The notes under the pieces were generated by a model. It was not told the DNA's origin. It did no database searches and saw only the letters and a program-made list of their open reading frames with translations. A stretch of 64,000 nt of DNA from Raskinella chloraquaticus (SeqCode) (GTDB lineage Bacteria > Pseudomonadota > Alphaproteobacteria > Rhizobiales > UBA4765): the NCBI GenBank assembly GCA_002365175.1, contig DEZK01000007.1, forward strand, positions 62,001 through 126,000, written 5' to 3'. Of the stretch, positions 36,496 through 43,935 are shown piece by piece (the first letter of the stretch is position 1; each line of letters begins with the position of its first letter). The position numbers and the translations under genes were made by a program.

Positions 36496-37536
36496 ATGGC
36501 TACGCCTGTCACGCGCCTTGCCTATACGCTGAACCACGGTTTGCGGGTGGCGTGGTATACGAGCGCTCTGCTGCTGGCGCGTCGCAACGAGGCTAAGCCG
36601 ACCGATGCCGGCGCGGCGACGCAGGCGGCCCGGGGGTCCACCACCAGCCGCGAGGTGCTGTTGGCCGATATGGCAAGGCTTTTCACCCGGGATGTCAAAA
36701 ATGCCGATGCCGGGATCTACCGGCTGGCGCATGACTGGTTCGGGCCGCTTGATGAAGAGGTTCGGCGCATGCGCCTTTTCCTCAACGACGTTCCAGCGGT
36801 GGCGCGGCGGCGTGCGCAGAAGAGCGCCAACGAGCCGCTCGCGACATATCGCGGCAAGCGCCCCGCCTATTATCTGCAGAATTTCCACTATCAATCTGAT
36901 GGCTGGATGAGTGAAGAGAGCGCGGCGCGCTACGACATGCAGGTCGAGGTGCTGTTTGGCGGCACGGCGGCCGCCATGCGCCGGCAGACGATTGCGCCGA
37001 TCGCCCGCCATCTTAAAGGCCGCGACCAGCGATCATTACGCCTTCTCGATGTGGGTGCCGGCACTGCCCGCTGGCTGAAGGATCTGCGCCCGGCCTTTCC
37101 TGCCCTGCCGGTCACGATTGCCGACATGTCGGAAACCTATCTGTCACGGGCGCTTGCCGAGCGCGGCAATGAAGGCCGGCTGACGGCGCTCCTTGCCAAG
37201 GCGGAAGCACTTCCGCTTGCCGACAGCAGCCAGGATATCGTCACCGCCATCTATCTGTTTCACGAATTGCCGCCAAAAATTCGTCGGGCTGCGGCGGCCG
37301 AGATCGCCCGCGTGCTGAAGCCCGGCGGTCTGTTCGTGATGAATGATTCGCTCCAGCGTGGCGATCATCCGCCCTATGACGGCATGCTGGAGCGCTTTCC
37401 CCAGGCCGTCCACGAACCTTATTATGCTGGCTATCTTGGCGAGGATCTCAACGCGCTCTTCGGCGCCCATGGCCTCTCGCCGGTATCGCGCGAGCGGGCG
37501 TTTCTGTCCACGGTTGCCGCCTTTCGCAAGGGTTGA
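36496..37536 (+). CDS. Class I SAM-dependent methyltransferase
   Basis: 346 residues. The C-terminal 190 residues are a Rossmann methyltransferase: LLDVGAGTARWLKDL (motif I), VTIADMSETYLSRA, AEALPLADSSQDIVTAIYLFHELP (motif IV) and IARVLKPGGLFVMNDS. The N-terminal 150 residues are a separate helical region containing RPAYYLQNFHYQSDGWMSEESAARYDMQVEVLFGG, a sequence I associate with a conserved subgroup in alphaproteobacteria. The methyl acceptor is unknown; a small molecule or lipid is plausible given the UbiE-like core. Confidence 0.82.
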   Translation: MATPVTRLAYTLNHGLRVAWYTSALLLARRNEAKPTDAGAATQAARGSTTSREVLLADMARLFTRDVKNADAGIYRLAHDWFGPLDEEVRRMRLFLNDVPAVARRRAQKSANEPLATYRGKRPAYYLQNFHYQSDGWMSEESAARYDMQVEVLFGGTAAAMRRQTIAPIARHLKGRDQRSLRLLDVGAGTARWLKDLRPAFPALPVTIADMSETYLSRALAERGNEGRLTALLAKAEALPLADSSQDIVTAIYLFHELPPKIRRAAAAEIARVLKPGGLFVMNDSLQRGDHPPYDGMLERFPQAVHEPYYAGYLGEDLNALFGAHGLSPVSRERAFLSTVAAFRKG

Positions 37537-37560
37537 GACGGCGGTGAGGCAGGCAAGGGC

Positions 37561-37589
37561 TTGAATTTTTGGCAAAACACCGCTATACA
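37561..37589 (+). promoter_or_regulatory. Candidate promoter of the terC-family gene
   Basis: TTGAAT at 37561-37566 and TATACA at 37584-37589 are exactly 17 bases apart, a good match to housekeeping promoters. Transcription would begin near 37596, leaving a leader of about 120 bases. Confidence 0.45.
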
Positions 37590-37595
37590 AATCTT

Positions 37596-37716
37596 CAGTT
37601 CGGGCCCCTCTGGCAGCCGTCGTTGACGGTTGCGATGTCGGACGGAAGTTCAACATCTAGGCGCCCGTCTCCTCAATGCAATCCATAGCGGAGCACGCGG
37701 CAGAAGGAATTTTGCC
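37596..37716 (+). promoter_or_regulatory. Possibly structured 5' leader of the terC-family gene
   Basis: The leader contains a perfect hairpin (CCGTC, loop GTT, GACGG, 37617-37629) and a second pairing (GATGT 37634-37638 with ACATC 37653-37657). TerC/Alx genes in other bacteria often carry Mn2+ riboswitches (yybP-ykoY), but I do not see the conserved core of that class here. The leader's role is inference. Confidence 0.3.
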
Positions 37717-38700
37717 ATGGACATGGTTTTGTCGTTTGCCTCGTCGTCGGTTCTGGGCACGCCTGTGTGGGTCTGGTTTGCCTTTCATCTCATGATCTTC
37801 ATTCTGCTGGCTTTCGATCTGGGCGTGCTGAACCGCAGCAGCCGCGAGATGGGCATTGGCGAGAGCCTGAGGCTCTCCGTCTTCTATATCGCTATCGCCA
37901 TCGCCTTCGGCGTCGTGGTCTGGGGCTATCTCGGATCGCAGAGAGCGATTGAATATTACACCGGCTACACGATCGAAAAGGCGTTATCGATTGACAATAT
38001 CTTCGTTATTTCGCTCATTTTTGCCTATTTTTCCATTCCGCCAGCCTTCCAGTACCGGGCGCTGGTATGGGGCATCATCGCCGTGCTCATTCTGCGCGGC
38101 GTGATGATCGCCGCCGGGGCGGCACTCATCCATCAATATGAGTGGGTTCTCTATATTTTTGGCGCCTTCCTGATCTACACAGGCATCAAAATGCTGGGTG
38201 GGCACGACAACGCCCCTGATCTCGACCGCAATCCGCTCCTTGCGTTTCTGCGCCGTCACATGCGCATCACCGAAAAGCTGCATGGGGAAGCATTCTTTGT
38301 TCGTCTGCCTGATCCGGCCTCAGACAAAAAAGTTCTGTATGCCACGCCGCTGTTTCTGGCGCTGGCTGTCATAAACGTTGCCGATATTGTTTTTGCCGTT
38401 GACTCAGTCCCGGCCATTTTCGCTGTAACGACGGATACTTTTATCGTGTACACGGCGAATATCATGGCCATTCTCGGACTGCGCGCGCTCTATTTCGCGT
38501 TAGCGGCGATGGTCGCGCGGTTTAAATATCTGTCGATCTCTCTGGCGCTCATCCTGGTGCTGATCGGCGTCAAGATTTTCTGGAGCGGTCTGGTTGCCAA
38601 AGTCGACCCGCTGCTGTCGCTTGCCATGACTTTGGCGTTGCTCGGCGGCGGTATCGGCTTCTCGTTGTGGAAAACCAGATCTGCAACTGCCAAAGATTGA
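37717..38700 (+). CDS. TerC-family integral membrane protein
   Basis: 327 residues with about nine membrane helices. The TerC motifs are LLAFDLGVLNR at the start, YTIEKALSIDNIFVISLIF and DIVFAVDSVPAIFAVTTDTFIVYTANIMAILGLRALYF. Acidic residues inside the helices (the Asp of SIDN and of AVDS) suggest ion transport; Alx and related TerC proteins have been linked to Mn2+ export and metallation of exported enzymes. ATG 37717 follows AAGGA; the frame is open to 37630. It stands alone behind its own promoter. Confidence 0.92.
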   Translation: MDMVLSFASSSVLGTPVWVWFAFHLMIFILLAFDLGVLNRSSREMGIGESLRLSVFYIAIAIAFGVVVWGYLGSQRAIEYYTGYTIEKALSIDNIFVISLIFAYFSIPPAFQYRALVWGIIAVLILRGVMIAAGAALIHQYEWVLYIFGAFLIYTGIKMLGGHDNAPDLDRNPLLAFLRRHMRITEKLHGEAFFVRLPDPASDKKVLYATPLFLALAVINVADIVFAVDSVPAIFAVTTDTFIVYTANIMAILGLRALYFALAAMVARFKYLSISLALILVLIGVKIFWSGLVAKVDPLLSLAMTLALLGGGIGFSLWKTRSATAKD

Positions 38701-38748
38701 CACGACGGCGGGTGGGTCTAGGTTGCGCCTGCCATCTGGAGATCACTC

Positions 38749-39192
38749 ATGCGCGTCGTCCTTGCCCTTGCTGTTGCCATCTTCGCCGCGCCATCGCTGA
38801 CGGAAGCGCGAACGGTTGATCGGCAAATCCCCGCCGCGCGCTGCGGTCGCCTTGTCTGCGGGGCGCCGATCGATGTCGTGTGTCATGCGCAGGGCGGGCG
38901 CACCGCGACGGTGGTGGTGCCGTGGAGCCGCGCTGATCTGCCGTCCTCCGTCATGGCCGGCACACTGACGCGTCTTACCTTCTCCTCGGGGCAATATCGC
39001 AGCAGCCTCTATGGTTCGCCACGCCTGCGCACCCGTCACGGCAGAAGCGAAGCCGTCTTCGATATAGGCCCATGGTTCGATGGCGCTCTCTTCGCCCTGC
39101 TGCAGACAAGCAGCGATGTCCGGGTCTCTGGCGATTATGGCTCCTACCGGGTCGAACGGCGCAAAGGCCAGGCCGACCCCTGCGCCATCTGA
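38749..39192 (+). CDS. Exported hypothetical protein
   Basis: 147 residues with a signal peptide (VVLALAVAIFAAPSLTEA). The mature part has cysteines in AARCGRLVCGAPIDVVC and at the C-terminal DPC, which could pair in disulfides in the periplasm. No family is recognised. It lies between terC and ribB on the same strand, with 35 bases before ribB. Confidence 0.6.
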   Translation: MRVVLALAVAIFAAPSLTEARTVDRQIPAARCGRLVCGAPIDVVCHAQGGRTATVVVPWSRADLPSSVMAGTLTRLTFSSGQYRSSLYGSPRLRTRHGRSEAVFDIGPWFDGALFALLQTSSDVRVSGDYGSYRVERRKGQADPCAI

Positions 39193-39227
39193 ACCAGGCG
39201 CTCGTCACCCGACTGAGGTTGAATGTC

Positions 39228-40325
39228 ATGAACGAACGCCTGGACGCCGTGCAGCGAGTGATCGACGCCTTCAAACAGGGCGCGATGGTCGCTGTTCTTG
39301 ATGATGATGATCGCGAGAATGAGGGCGATCTCATCGTTGCCGCCTCCATGTGTACCAGCGAGAAGATGGCCTTCATCATCCGCCACAGCTCAGGCATCGT
39401 CTGTGCTCCATTGACCGTTGCCGAAGCCAGGCGTCTGCGGCTTGATCCGATGGTATCGGTGAACGACGCGCCCCACAGCACCGCTTTTACCGTTTCCGTC
39501 GATGTGCGCCACGGCACCACCACCGGCATATCAGCCGATGATCGCACCAACACGGTGCGCGCCCTTGCCAATGGCAATATCGGCGCCAGCGATTTCGTCC
39601 GCCCCGGCCATGTCTTTCCGCTTGTTGCGCGCCCCGGTGGCGTTCTCATGCGCTCCGGCCATACGGAAGCTGCGGTTGATCTGTGCCGTCTCGCTGGTCT
39701 GCCGGAAGTCGGCGTCATCGGCGAATTGATGAATGATGATGGCACGGTGATGCGCGGGCCGCAGGTGCGCGCCTTCTCAAGCCGGCACGCCATTCCCGTT
39801 ATCACGGTTGCCGACCTGATCGCCTTCCGGCAGGTGCGCGAGCGGCTGGTGGAGCGTGTGAGTGAGTTCACCGTCACCACGCCCATCGGCCCGGCGCGTG
39901 GTATTTCGTACCGCACGCCATTTGATGAGCTGGAGCAGCTGGCGGTCGTTTTCGGCGATGTTGCGGGCAAAGCGGGCGTTGCGGCGCGGCTGCACCGTCA
40001 GGATATTCTGGCCGACATCTTCGGCGACCAGACAACATTGAAAGCCACTTATCACAAATTTTCCGAAGCAGGCTGCGGCGTACTCATCTATCTGCGCGAA
40101 GGCTCGGCTGGCGTGCCGTCAGCATCGATGGCGCCAGGCGGCAATGAAGGCCATGGCAGCGCGTCAAGCCGTAACGAGACATGGCGCGAAGTAGGGCTCG
40201 GCGCGCAAATCCTGCGCGACCTGGGGATCTCTTCGATCCGCCTGTTGTCCTCGCGCGAGCGCCGCTATATCGGGCTTGAGGGATTTGGCATCACAATCGC
40301 GGCAACAGAACGGCTCGGTGATTAG
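39228..40325 (+). CDS. ribB: RibB (3,4-dihydroxy-2-butanone-4-phosphate synthase) with degenerate RibA-like domain
   Basis: 365 residues. The N-terminal 205 residues are RibB, making a riboflavin precursor from ribulose-5-phosphate: AVLDDDDRENEGDL, RHSSGIVCAPL, TTTGISADDR, RPGHVFPLVAR and HTEAAVDLCRLAG are all intact. The C-terminal 155 residues follow the GTP cyclohydrolase II fold but lack the three zinc cysteines (the expected C-x10-C-x-C region reads DILADIFGDQTTLKATYH). So cyclohydrolase activity looks lost and a separate RibA would be needed. The ATG at 39228 has GAGG nine bases ahead. It ends overlapping convergent xseB by four bases. Confidence 0.9.
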   Translation: MNERLDAVQRVIDAFKQGAMVAVLDDDDRENEGDLIVAASMCTSEKMAFIIRHSSGIVCAPLTVAEARRLRLDPMVSVNDAPHSTAFTVSVDVRHGTTTGISADDRTNTVRALANGNIGASDFVRPGHVFPLVARPGGVLMRSGHTEAAVDLCRLAGLPEVGVIGELMNDDGTVMRGPQVRAFSSRHAIPVITVADLIAFRQVRERLVERVSEFTVTTPIGPARGISYRTPFDELEQLAVVFGDVAGKAGVAARLHRQDILADIFGDQTTLKATYHKFSEAGCGVLIYLREGSAGVPSASMAPGGNEGHGSASSRNETWREVGLGAQILRDLGISSIRLLSSRERRYIGLEGFGITIAATERLGD

Positions 40326-40582
40326 GCGCGCTCATCCAGCGGCTCGCTGCCCTGCGGGCTGCCATCCTTTCCAAGCTTGATCTTGCGCACCTTCATCTCC
40401 GCTGCCTGAAGCATGGTCTCGCAATGGGATTTCAGCGCCTCGCCGCGCTCATAGATGGCAATCGATTCCTCAAGCGGCACGTCGCCACGCTCAAGCTTGC
40501 TGACGATCTGTTCGAGTTCGGCCAGCGCCTTCTCGAAACTCAAGCCGCCGAGATCAGTTTTACTGTCGCTTGCTTTGGCCAC
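40322..40582 (-). CDS. xseB: Exodeoxyribonuclease VII small subunit XseB
   Basis: 86 residues. Coiled-coil helices with LSFEKALAELEQIVSKLERGDVPLEESIAIYERGEALKSHCETML are typical of XseB, the small subunit that binds several copies per XseA to degrade single-stranded DNA. The start is a GTG at 40582 with a perfect AAGGAGG four bases before it. It is the last gene of a minus-strand run (45714 to 40322) of six genes with gaps of 10 to 36 bases. In related genomes xseB commonly follows an HDAC-family gene; here an acyltransferase gene lies between. Confidence 0.93.
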   Translation of the reverse strand: MAKASDSKTDLGGLSFEKALAELEQIVSKLERGDVPLEESIAIYERGEALKSHCETMLQAAEMKVRKIKLGKDGSPQGSEPLDERA

Positions 40583-40592
40583 GGAGCCTCCT

Positions 40593-41372
40593 TCAGACGC
40601 TTGCCATACCAGCACCGGTTGCCTGCGGAAAGGCGGAAATGATTTCTTCAACAATCGGCCCGTTGAGCTTTTCTTCAAGGCGGCTCAGGGCGCGCGCCAC
40701 GACGCCACCATCGAAGGCGCGATGGTCGAAGGAAAAAAAGAGTTCCAGCGACCCGTCATCCGCCATAGCGCCGTAGGACAACAGCACGGTGAACATATGG
40801 ACGGCGTTGGTGATCGTCACACCCTGCCCGGCCAGAGATGAAATACCGAAGGTACCAAAATAATTGGCACGCTGGCGGCCGATATTGAGGCCAAGCCACC
40901 ATATCAGGCGGCGCAGGGGCAGAGGCAGGGAGGCTATCGCGAACACGCGACGGAAATCGCGCTCCTCCTGCCAGTCAACGGTCTTGGCGCGGCGCAGGCG
41001 CTCGGCGAGTTCGCCCAGCGACATATGCTCCGGTCCCTTCATGCGCACGAAGAAGAGCGTCGGCTCGCCGTCGAACACCCGTTCGGTAGCGATCATCGAC
41101 ACGCTCATGGGATATTCGTAGATGTGCGGCCAAGGGAATTTGACATAGGCGCGGCGCAGTTCCGGCATGTCGGCTGCCACCAGCCCGTAGGCTCTGGCAA
41201 TCATTGCCGGCCATAGCGGTTTGGCGCCGCGGGGCAATTGCGCCAGCACTCTGGCAAGCGGACCCAATCCGAGGCGGCGCGAAATCACGCCCTTCGTGGT
41301 GTCGCCAGCAAAATAACAGACATCGGCGATGATACGACGTGGCCCTGACAGAGCAATGCTGCGCCCTTTCAT
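40593..41372 (-). CDS. Lone E2-like (2-oxoacid dehydrogenase) acyltransferase
   Basis: 259 residues. The C-terminal block GTFGISSLAGQGVTITNA and FSFDHRAFDGGVVARALSRLEEKLN matches the CoA-dependent acyltransferase catalytic domain of E2 proteins, including the catalytic HRxFDG. The lipoyl and peripheral-subunit-binding domains of E2 are missing. The N-terminal half carries PWPHIYEYPMSVSMIATERVFDGEPTLFFVRMKGPE. A role transferring an acyl group from CoA to an unknown acceptor is inferred. It sits between an HDAC-family gene and xseB in the same operon. Confidence 0.75.
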   Translation of the reverse strand: MKGRSIALSGPRRIIADVCYFAGDTTKGVISRRLGLGPLARVLAQLPRGAKPLWPAMIARAYGLVAADMPELRRAYVKFPWPHIYEYPMSVSMIATERVFDGEPTLFFVRMKGPEHMSLGELAERLRRAKTVDWQEERDFRRVFAIASLPLPLRRLIWWLGLNIGRQRANYFGTFGISSLAGQGVTITNAVHMFTVLLSYGAMADDGSLELFFSFDHRAFDGGVVARALSRLEEKLNGPIVEEIISAFPQATGAGMASV

Positions 41373-41397
41373 GATGCCTCTCCCGGTGACGCGGCGC

Positions 41398-42324
41398 TCA
41401 CATGCCCATCAGCGCGCTTACATGGGAATCGACCGAGCGCGCCAAGCCTTCGAGATCATAGCCACCTTCGAGCACCGAGACGAGCCGCGAGCCGGCATGC
41501 TTGTCAGCGATATCCATCAGTCTGCGGGTGACGAGACCGAAATCGCGCTCGTGAACGTTGAGCTGGGCCAGTGGGTCTCGCGAGTGGGCGTCAAAGCCAG
41601 CAGAAATGATGACAAACTCGGGCGCGAATTTGTCGAGCGCCGGCAGGATCGCCGTATCAAAGGCGTCGATGAATTCCTCCGACCCCTCGCCCGGCCGCAG
41701 CGGACAATTGACGATATTGCCAACGCCGCGCTCAGCCCGCGCGCCGGTGCCGGGATAGCACGGCATCTGGTGGGTCGAGGCATACATCACAGACTTATCC
41801 TCCCAGAAAATATCCTGGGTGCCATTGCCGTGATGAACGTCAAAATCGATGATGGCAACGCGGCCGATGCCGTGCTTGTGCTGGACATGGCGGGCAGCAA
41901 TCGCCGCATTGTTGAGAAAGCAGAAGCCCATCGCCCGGACGCGCTCGGCATGATGGCCGGGCGGGCGGATGGCGCAGAAGGCGTTATCCACTTGTCGTGA
42001 CAGCACCTCGTCGCTTGCCTGAATGACGGCGCCGGCGCCGCGCATCAGCGCCTCCCAGGTGCCCGGCGACATGGATGTGTCGGGATCAATCGACACCAGC
42101 CCATCGCGCGGCGCCATGTCATGCAGCTCGTCCACATATTCGGCGGGATGAGCAAGATAGCCAAGATCAGGCGTGCCAAGGTGCGCACGCTCGCGGACCA
42201 GGGTCGAAAAGCGCTCATCCTCCAGCCGGCGCTCAATGGCGCGCATGCGATCAGGCCGCTCAGGATGGCCATGCGGCGGCTCATGGGTGAGGAAGGCCGG
42301 ATGGGTCACATACAGGGTCGCCAT
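41398..42324 (-). CDS. Histone deacetylase-family (AcuC/acetylpolyamine amidohydrolase-like) deacylase
   Basis: 308 residues with a complete HDAC active site: tandem His124-His125 (RPPGHHAE), zinc ligands Asp162 and His164 (DFDVHHGNGTQ) and Asp245 (SAGFDAH), and the catalytic Tyr289 (EGGYDL). Bacterial members remove acetyl or other acyl groups from lysine side chains (AcuC) or polyamines. Its operon partners act on acyl-CoAs or transfer acyl groups, so an acyl-amine substrate is plausible. It should be active. Start ATG 42324; the next gene begins 25 bases after its stop. Confidence 0.88.
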   Translation of the reverse strand: MATLYVTHPAFLTHEPPHGHPERPDRMRAIERRLEDERFSTLVRERAHLGTPDLGYLAHPAEYVDELHDMAPRDGLVSIDPDTSMSPGTWEALMRGAGAVIQASDEVLSRQVDNAFCAIRPPGHHAERVRAMGFCFLNNAAIAARHVQHKHGIGRVAIIDFDVHHGNGTQDIFWEDKSVMYASTHQMPCYPGTGARAERGVGNIVNCPLRPGEGSEEFIDAFDTAILPALDKFAPEFVIISAGFDAHSRDPLAQLNVHERDFGLVTRRLMDIADKHAGSRLVSVLEGGYDLEGLARSVDSHVSALMGM

Positions 42325-42360
42325 GCGGCTGTCCTCTCAGTCAATCAGGATCACTTACGC

Positions 42361-43137
42361 CTAAAGCGCGCGGGCGCCAGCAGCAGCCCAGCCGCCATCA
42401 GCGGGAATGATCGCCCCTGATACATAACGTGCCGCATCGGATGCAAGGAAAAGACAAACCTGCGCCACATCATCTGGCGTTCCCATACGCTGCATGGGAA
42501 CCGAGCGGGCGACCGCGTTGCGGGATTTTTCATCAGGTGCGAGGCGTGCCATGCCCTCGGTACCGTCAATCGGGCCGGGGATGACTGAATTGACGCGGAT
42601 GCCCTCCGGTCCCCATTCGATGGCAAGCGTCCTGGTTACCATATCGACGCCGGCCTTGGCGGCGCACACATGCACCTGAAAGGCCATGGGGATCATCGCC
42701 TGCGGCGCCGAGATATTGATGATCGAGCCGCCCGGCTTGGCGATATGGGCATAGGCCGCCTTCATGACATGGAAGGTACCGAGAAGGTCGATATCAATAA
42801 CCGCCTTGAAGCCATTGGTGCTGAGGGCGGCGGCGGGAGAGGGAAAATTTCCGGCAGCACCCGACACCAGCACATCGACCTTGCCAAAGCGCCCGGCAAA
42901 ATCAGCAAGCGCGTCGGCGACTGCCTGCGGCTGGCGCACATCAAGGCTGTAGCCCGCTGCTTCAAGGCCGCCTTGTGAAAGGCGCTTGACCGCCGCGTCG
43001 ACCTTGTCCTGACTGCGGCTGGCGACACCCAGCTGGCAACCCTGCGCGGCGAAGGCTTCGGCGATGCCCAGATTGATGCCGCTGGTACCGCCAAAGACAA
43101 AAACGCGTTTGCCCGACAATGCGAAATCGATACTCAT
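42361..43137 (-). CDS. SDR resembling peroxisomal-type 2,4-dienoyl-CoA reductase
   Basis: 258 residues. The coenzyme motif is VFGGTSGINLGIAEA, then NISAPQA and the segment QVHVCAAKAGVDMVTRTLAIEWGPEGIRVNSVIPGPIDGTEG. The classical Tyr of YxxxK is Val here, with the Lys kept. This same departure, and nearly the same sequence, is found in 2,4-dienoyl-CoA reductase DECR2, so the absence of Tyr marks subfamily rather than loss of function. It would reduce 2,4-dienoyl-CoA with NADPH during breakdown of unsaturated fatty acids. Start ATG 43137 has GGAG seven bases ahead. Confidence 0.8.
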   Translation of the reverse strand: MSIDFALSGKRVFVFGGTSGINLGIAEAFAAQGCQLGVASRSQDKVDAAVKRLSQGGLEAAGYSLDVRQPQAVADALADFAGRFGKVDVLVSGAAGNFPSPAAALSTNGFKAVIDIDLLGTFHVMKAAYAHIAKPGGSIINISAPQAMIPMAFQVHVCAAKAGVDMVTRTLAIEWGPEGIRVNSVIPGPIDGTEGMARLAPDEKSRNAVARSVPMQRMGTPDDVAQVCLFLASDAARYVSGAIIPADGGWAAAGARAL

Positions 43138-43164
43138 CACAGCTCTCCAAAGGTTATCGGGCGC

Positions 43165-43911
43165 CTATTTCTTGCGGGTCATGAAGGCGGTGAAAGCCTG
43201 CATCGCTTCCGGCCCCCGCAGGCAGGCCTTGAAGTGTTCGGCCTCTTCGTCGATGCGGGCGAGCACCTCATCGCGGTCGCTGCGCAGCAAGCGTTTGGTG
43301 ATCGCCATGGCGTTTGGCGGCTTGGCGGTAATTTCGCGGGCAACCTCGATGGCGCGCGCTTCGGTACCCTCATCCTCGATCATGTCGTTGATCAACCCCG
43401 CCGACAATGCCTTGCGGGCATCCCAGCGACGGCCAAGCGCGAAGAGTTCAAAGGCGCGTTGGGGTCCCAGCAGGCGCGGCCCCAGCAGGCTCGAGGCTGC
43501 CTCTGGCACCAGACCAAGATCAACGAAGGGGGTGGCGAATGTCGAGCGCTGGCTCGCCACCACGTAATCGCAATGAAGCAGCATGGTGACGCCAACGCCG
43601 ACCGCTACACCGTCAACGGCAGCGACCAGCGGCTTGTTGCAGCCAACGAGCGCGCGCAGAAAATGCAGGACCGGATCGCCCAATCCGCCACTGCTTGAGG
43701 CGGCGATGAAATCCTGGAGGTCATTGCCGGCGCTGAAGGCCCCGGGAACACCAGCAATCAGGACGGCGCGCAAGGCAGAATCGTTGTTGGCCGCTTCAAG
43801 ATGTCTGGCCATCGCCGAATACATCGCCAAGGTCAGCGCGTTTTTCTTGTCGGCACGGTCCATACGCATGAGCGCGACACCGCCCTCGGCATGATAGGAA
43901 ATCGATGTCAT
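43165..43911 (-). CDS. Enoyl-CoA hydratase/isomerase (probable enoyl-CoA delta-isomerase)
   Basis: 248 residues of the crotonase fold. GAFSAGNDLQDF and KPLVAAVDGVAVGVGVTMLLHCDYVVAS form the oxyanion hole and CoA site; FVDLGLVPEAASSLLGPRLLG carries a single Glu in the position used by delta3,delta2-enoyl-CoA isomerases, and the hydratase Glu in the preceding loop is not evident. An isomerase that shifts double bonds during beta-oxidation of unsaturated acids fits the dienoyl-CoA reductase next door (25-base gap), though plain hydratase activity is possible. Confidence 0.82.
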   Translation of the reverse strand: MTSISYHAEGGVALMRMDRADKKNALTLAMYSAMARHLEAANNDSALRAVLIAGVPGAFSAGNDLQDFIAASSSGGLGDPVLHFLRALVGCNKPLVAAVDGVAVGVGVTMLLHCDYVVASQRSTFATPFVDLGLVPEAASSLLGPRLLGPQRAFELFALGRRWDARKALSAGLINDMIEDEGTEARAIEVAREITAKPPNAMAITKRLLRSDRDEVLARIDEEAEHFKACLRGPEAMQAFTAFMTRKK

Positions 43912-43935
43912 GGTGCTCGCCTGTTTCCTTCCCGA

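Noticed and set aside
42361..43137. Loss of the SDR catalytic Tyr as a sign of a dead enzyme
   Set aside because: The surrounding sequence matches 2,4-dienoyl-CoA reductase of the DECR2 type, which naturally lacks Tyr at that position, so it marks a subfamily.
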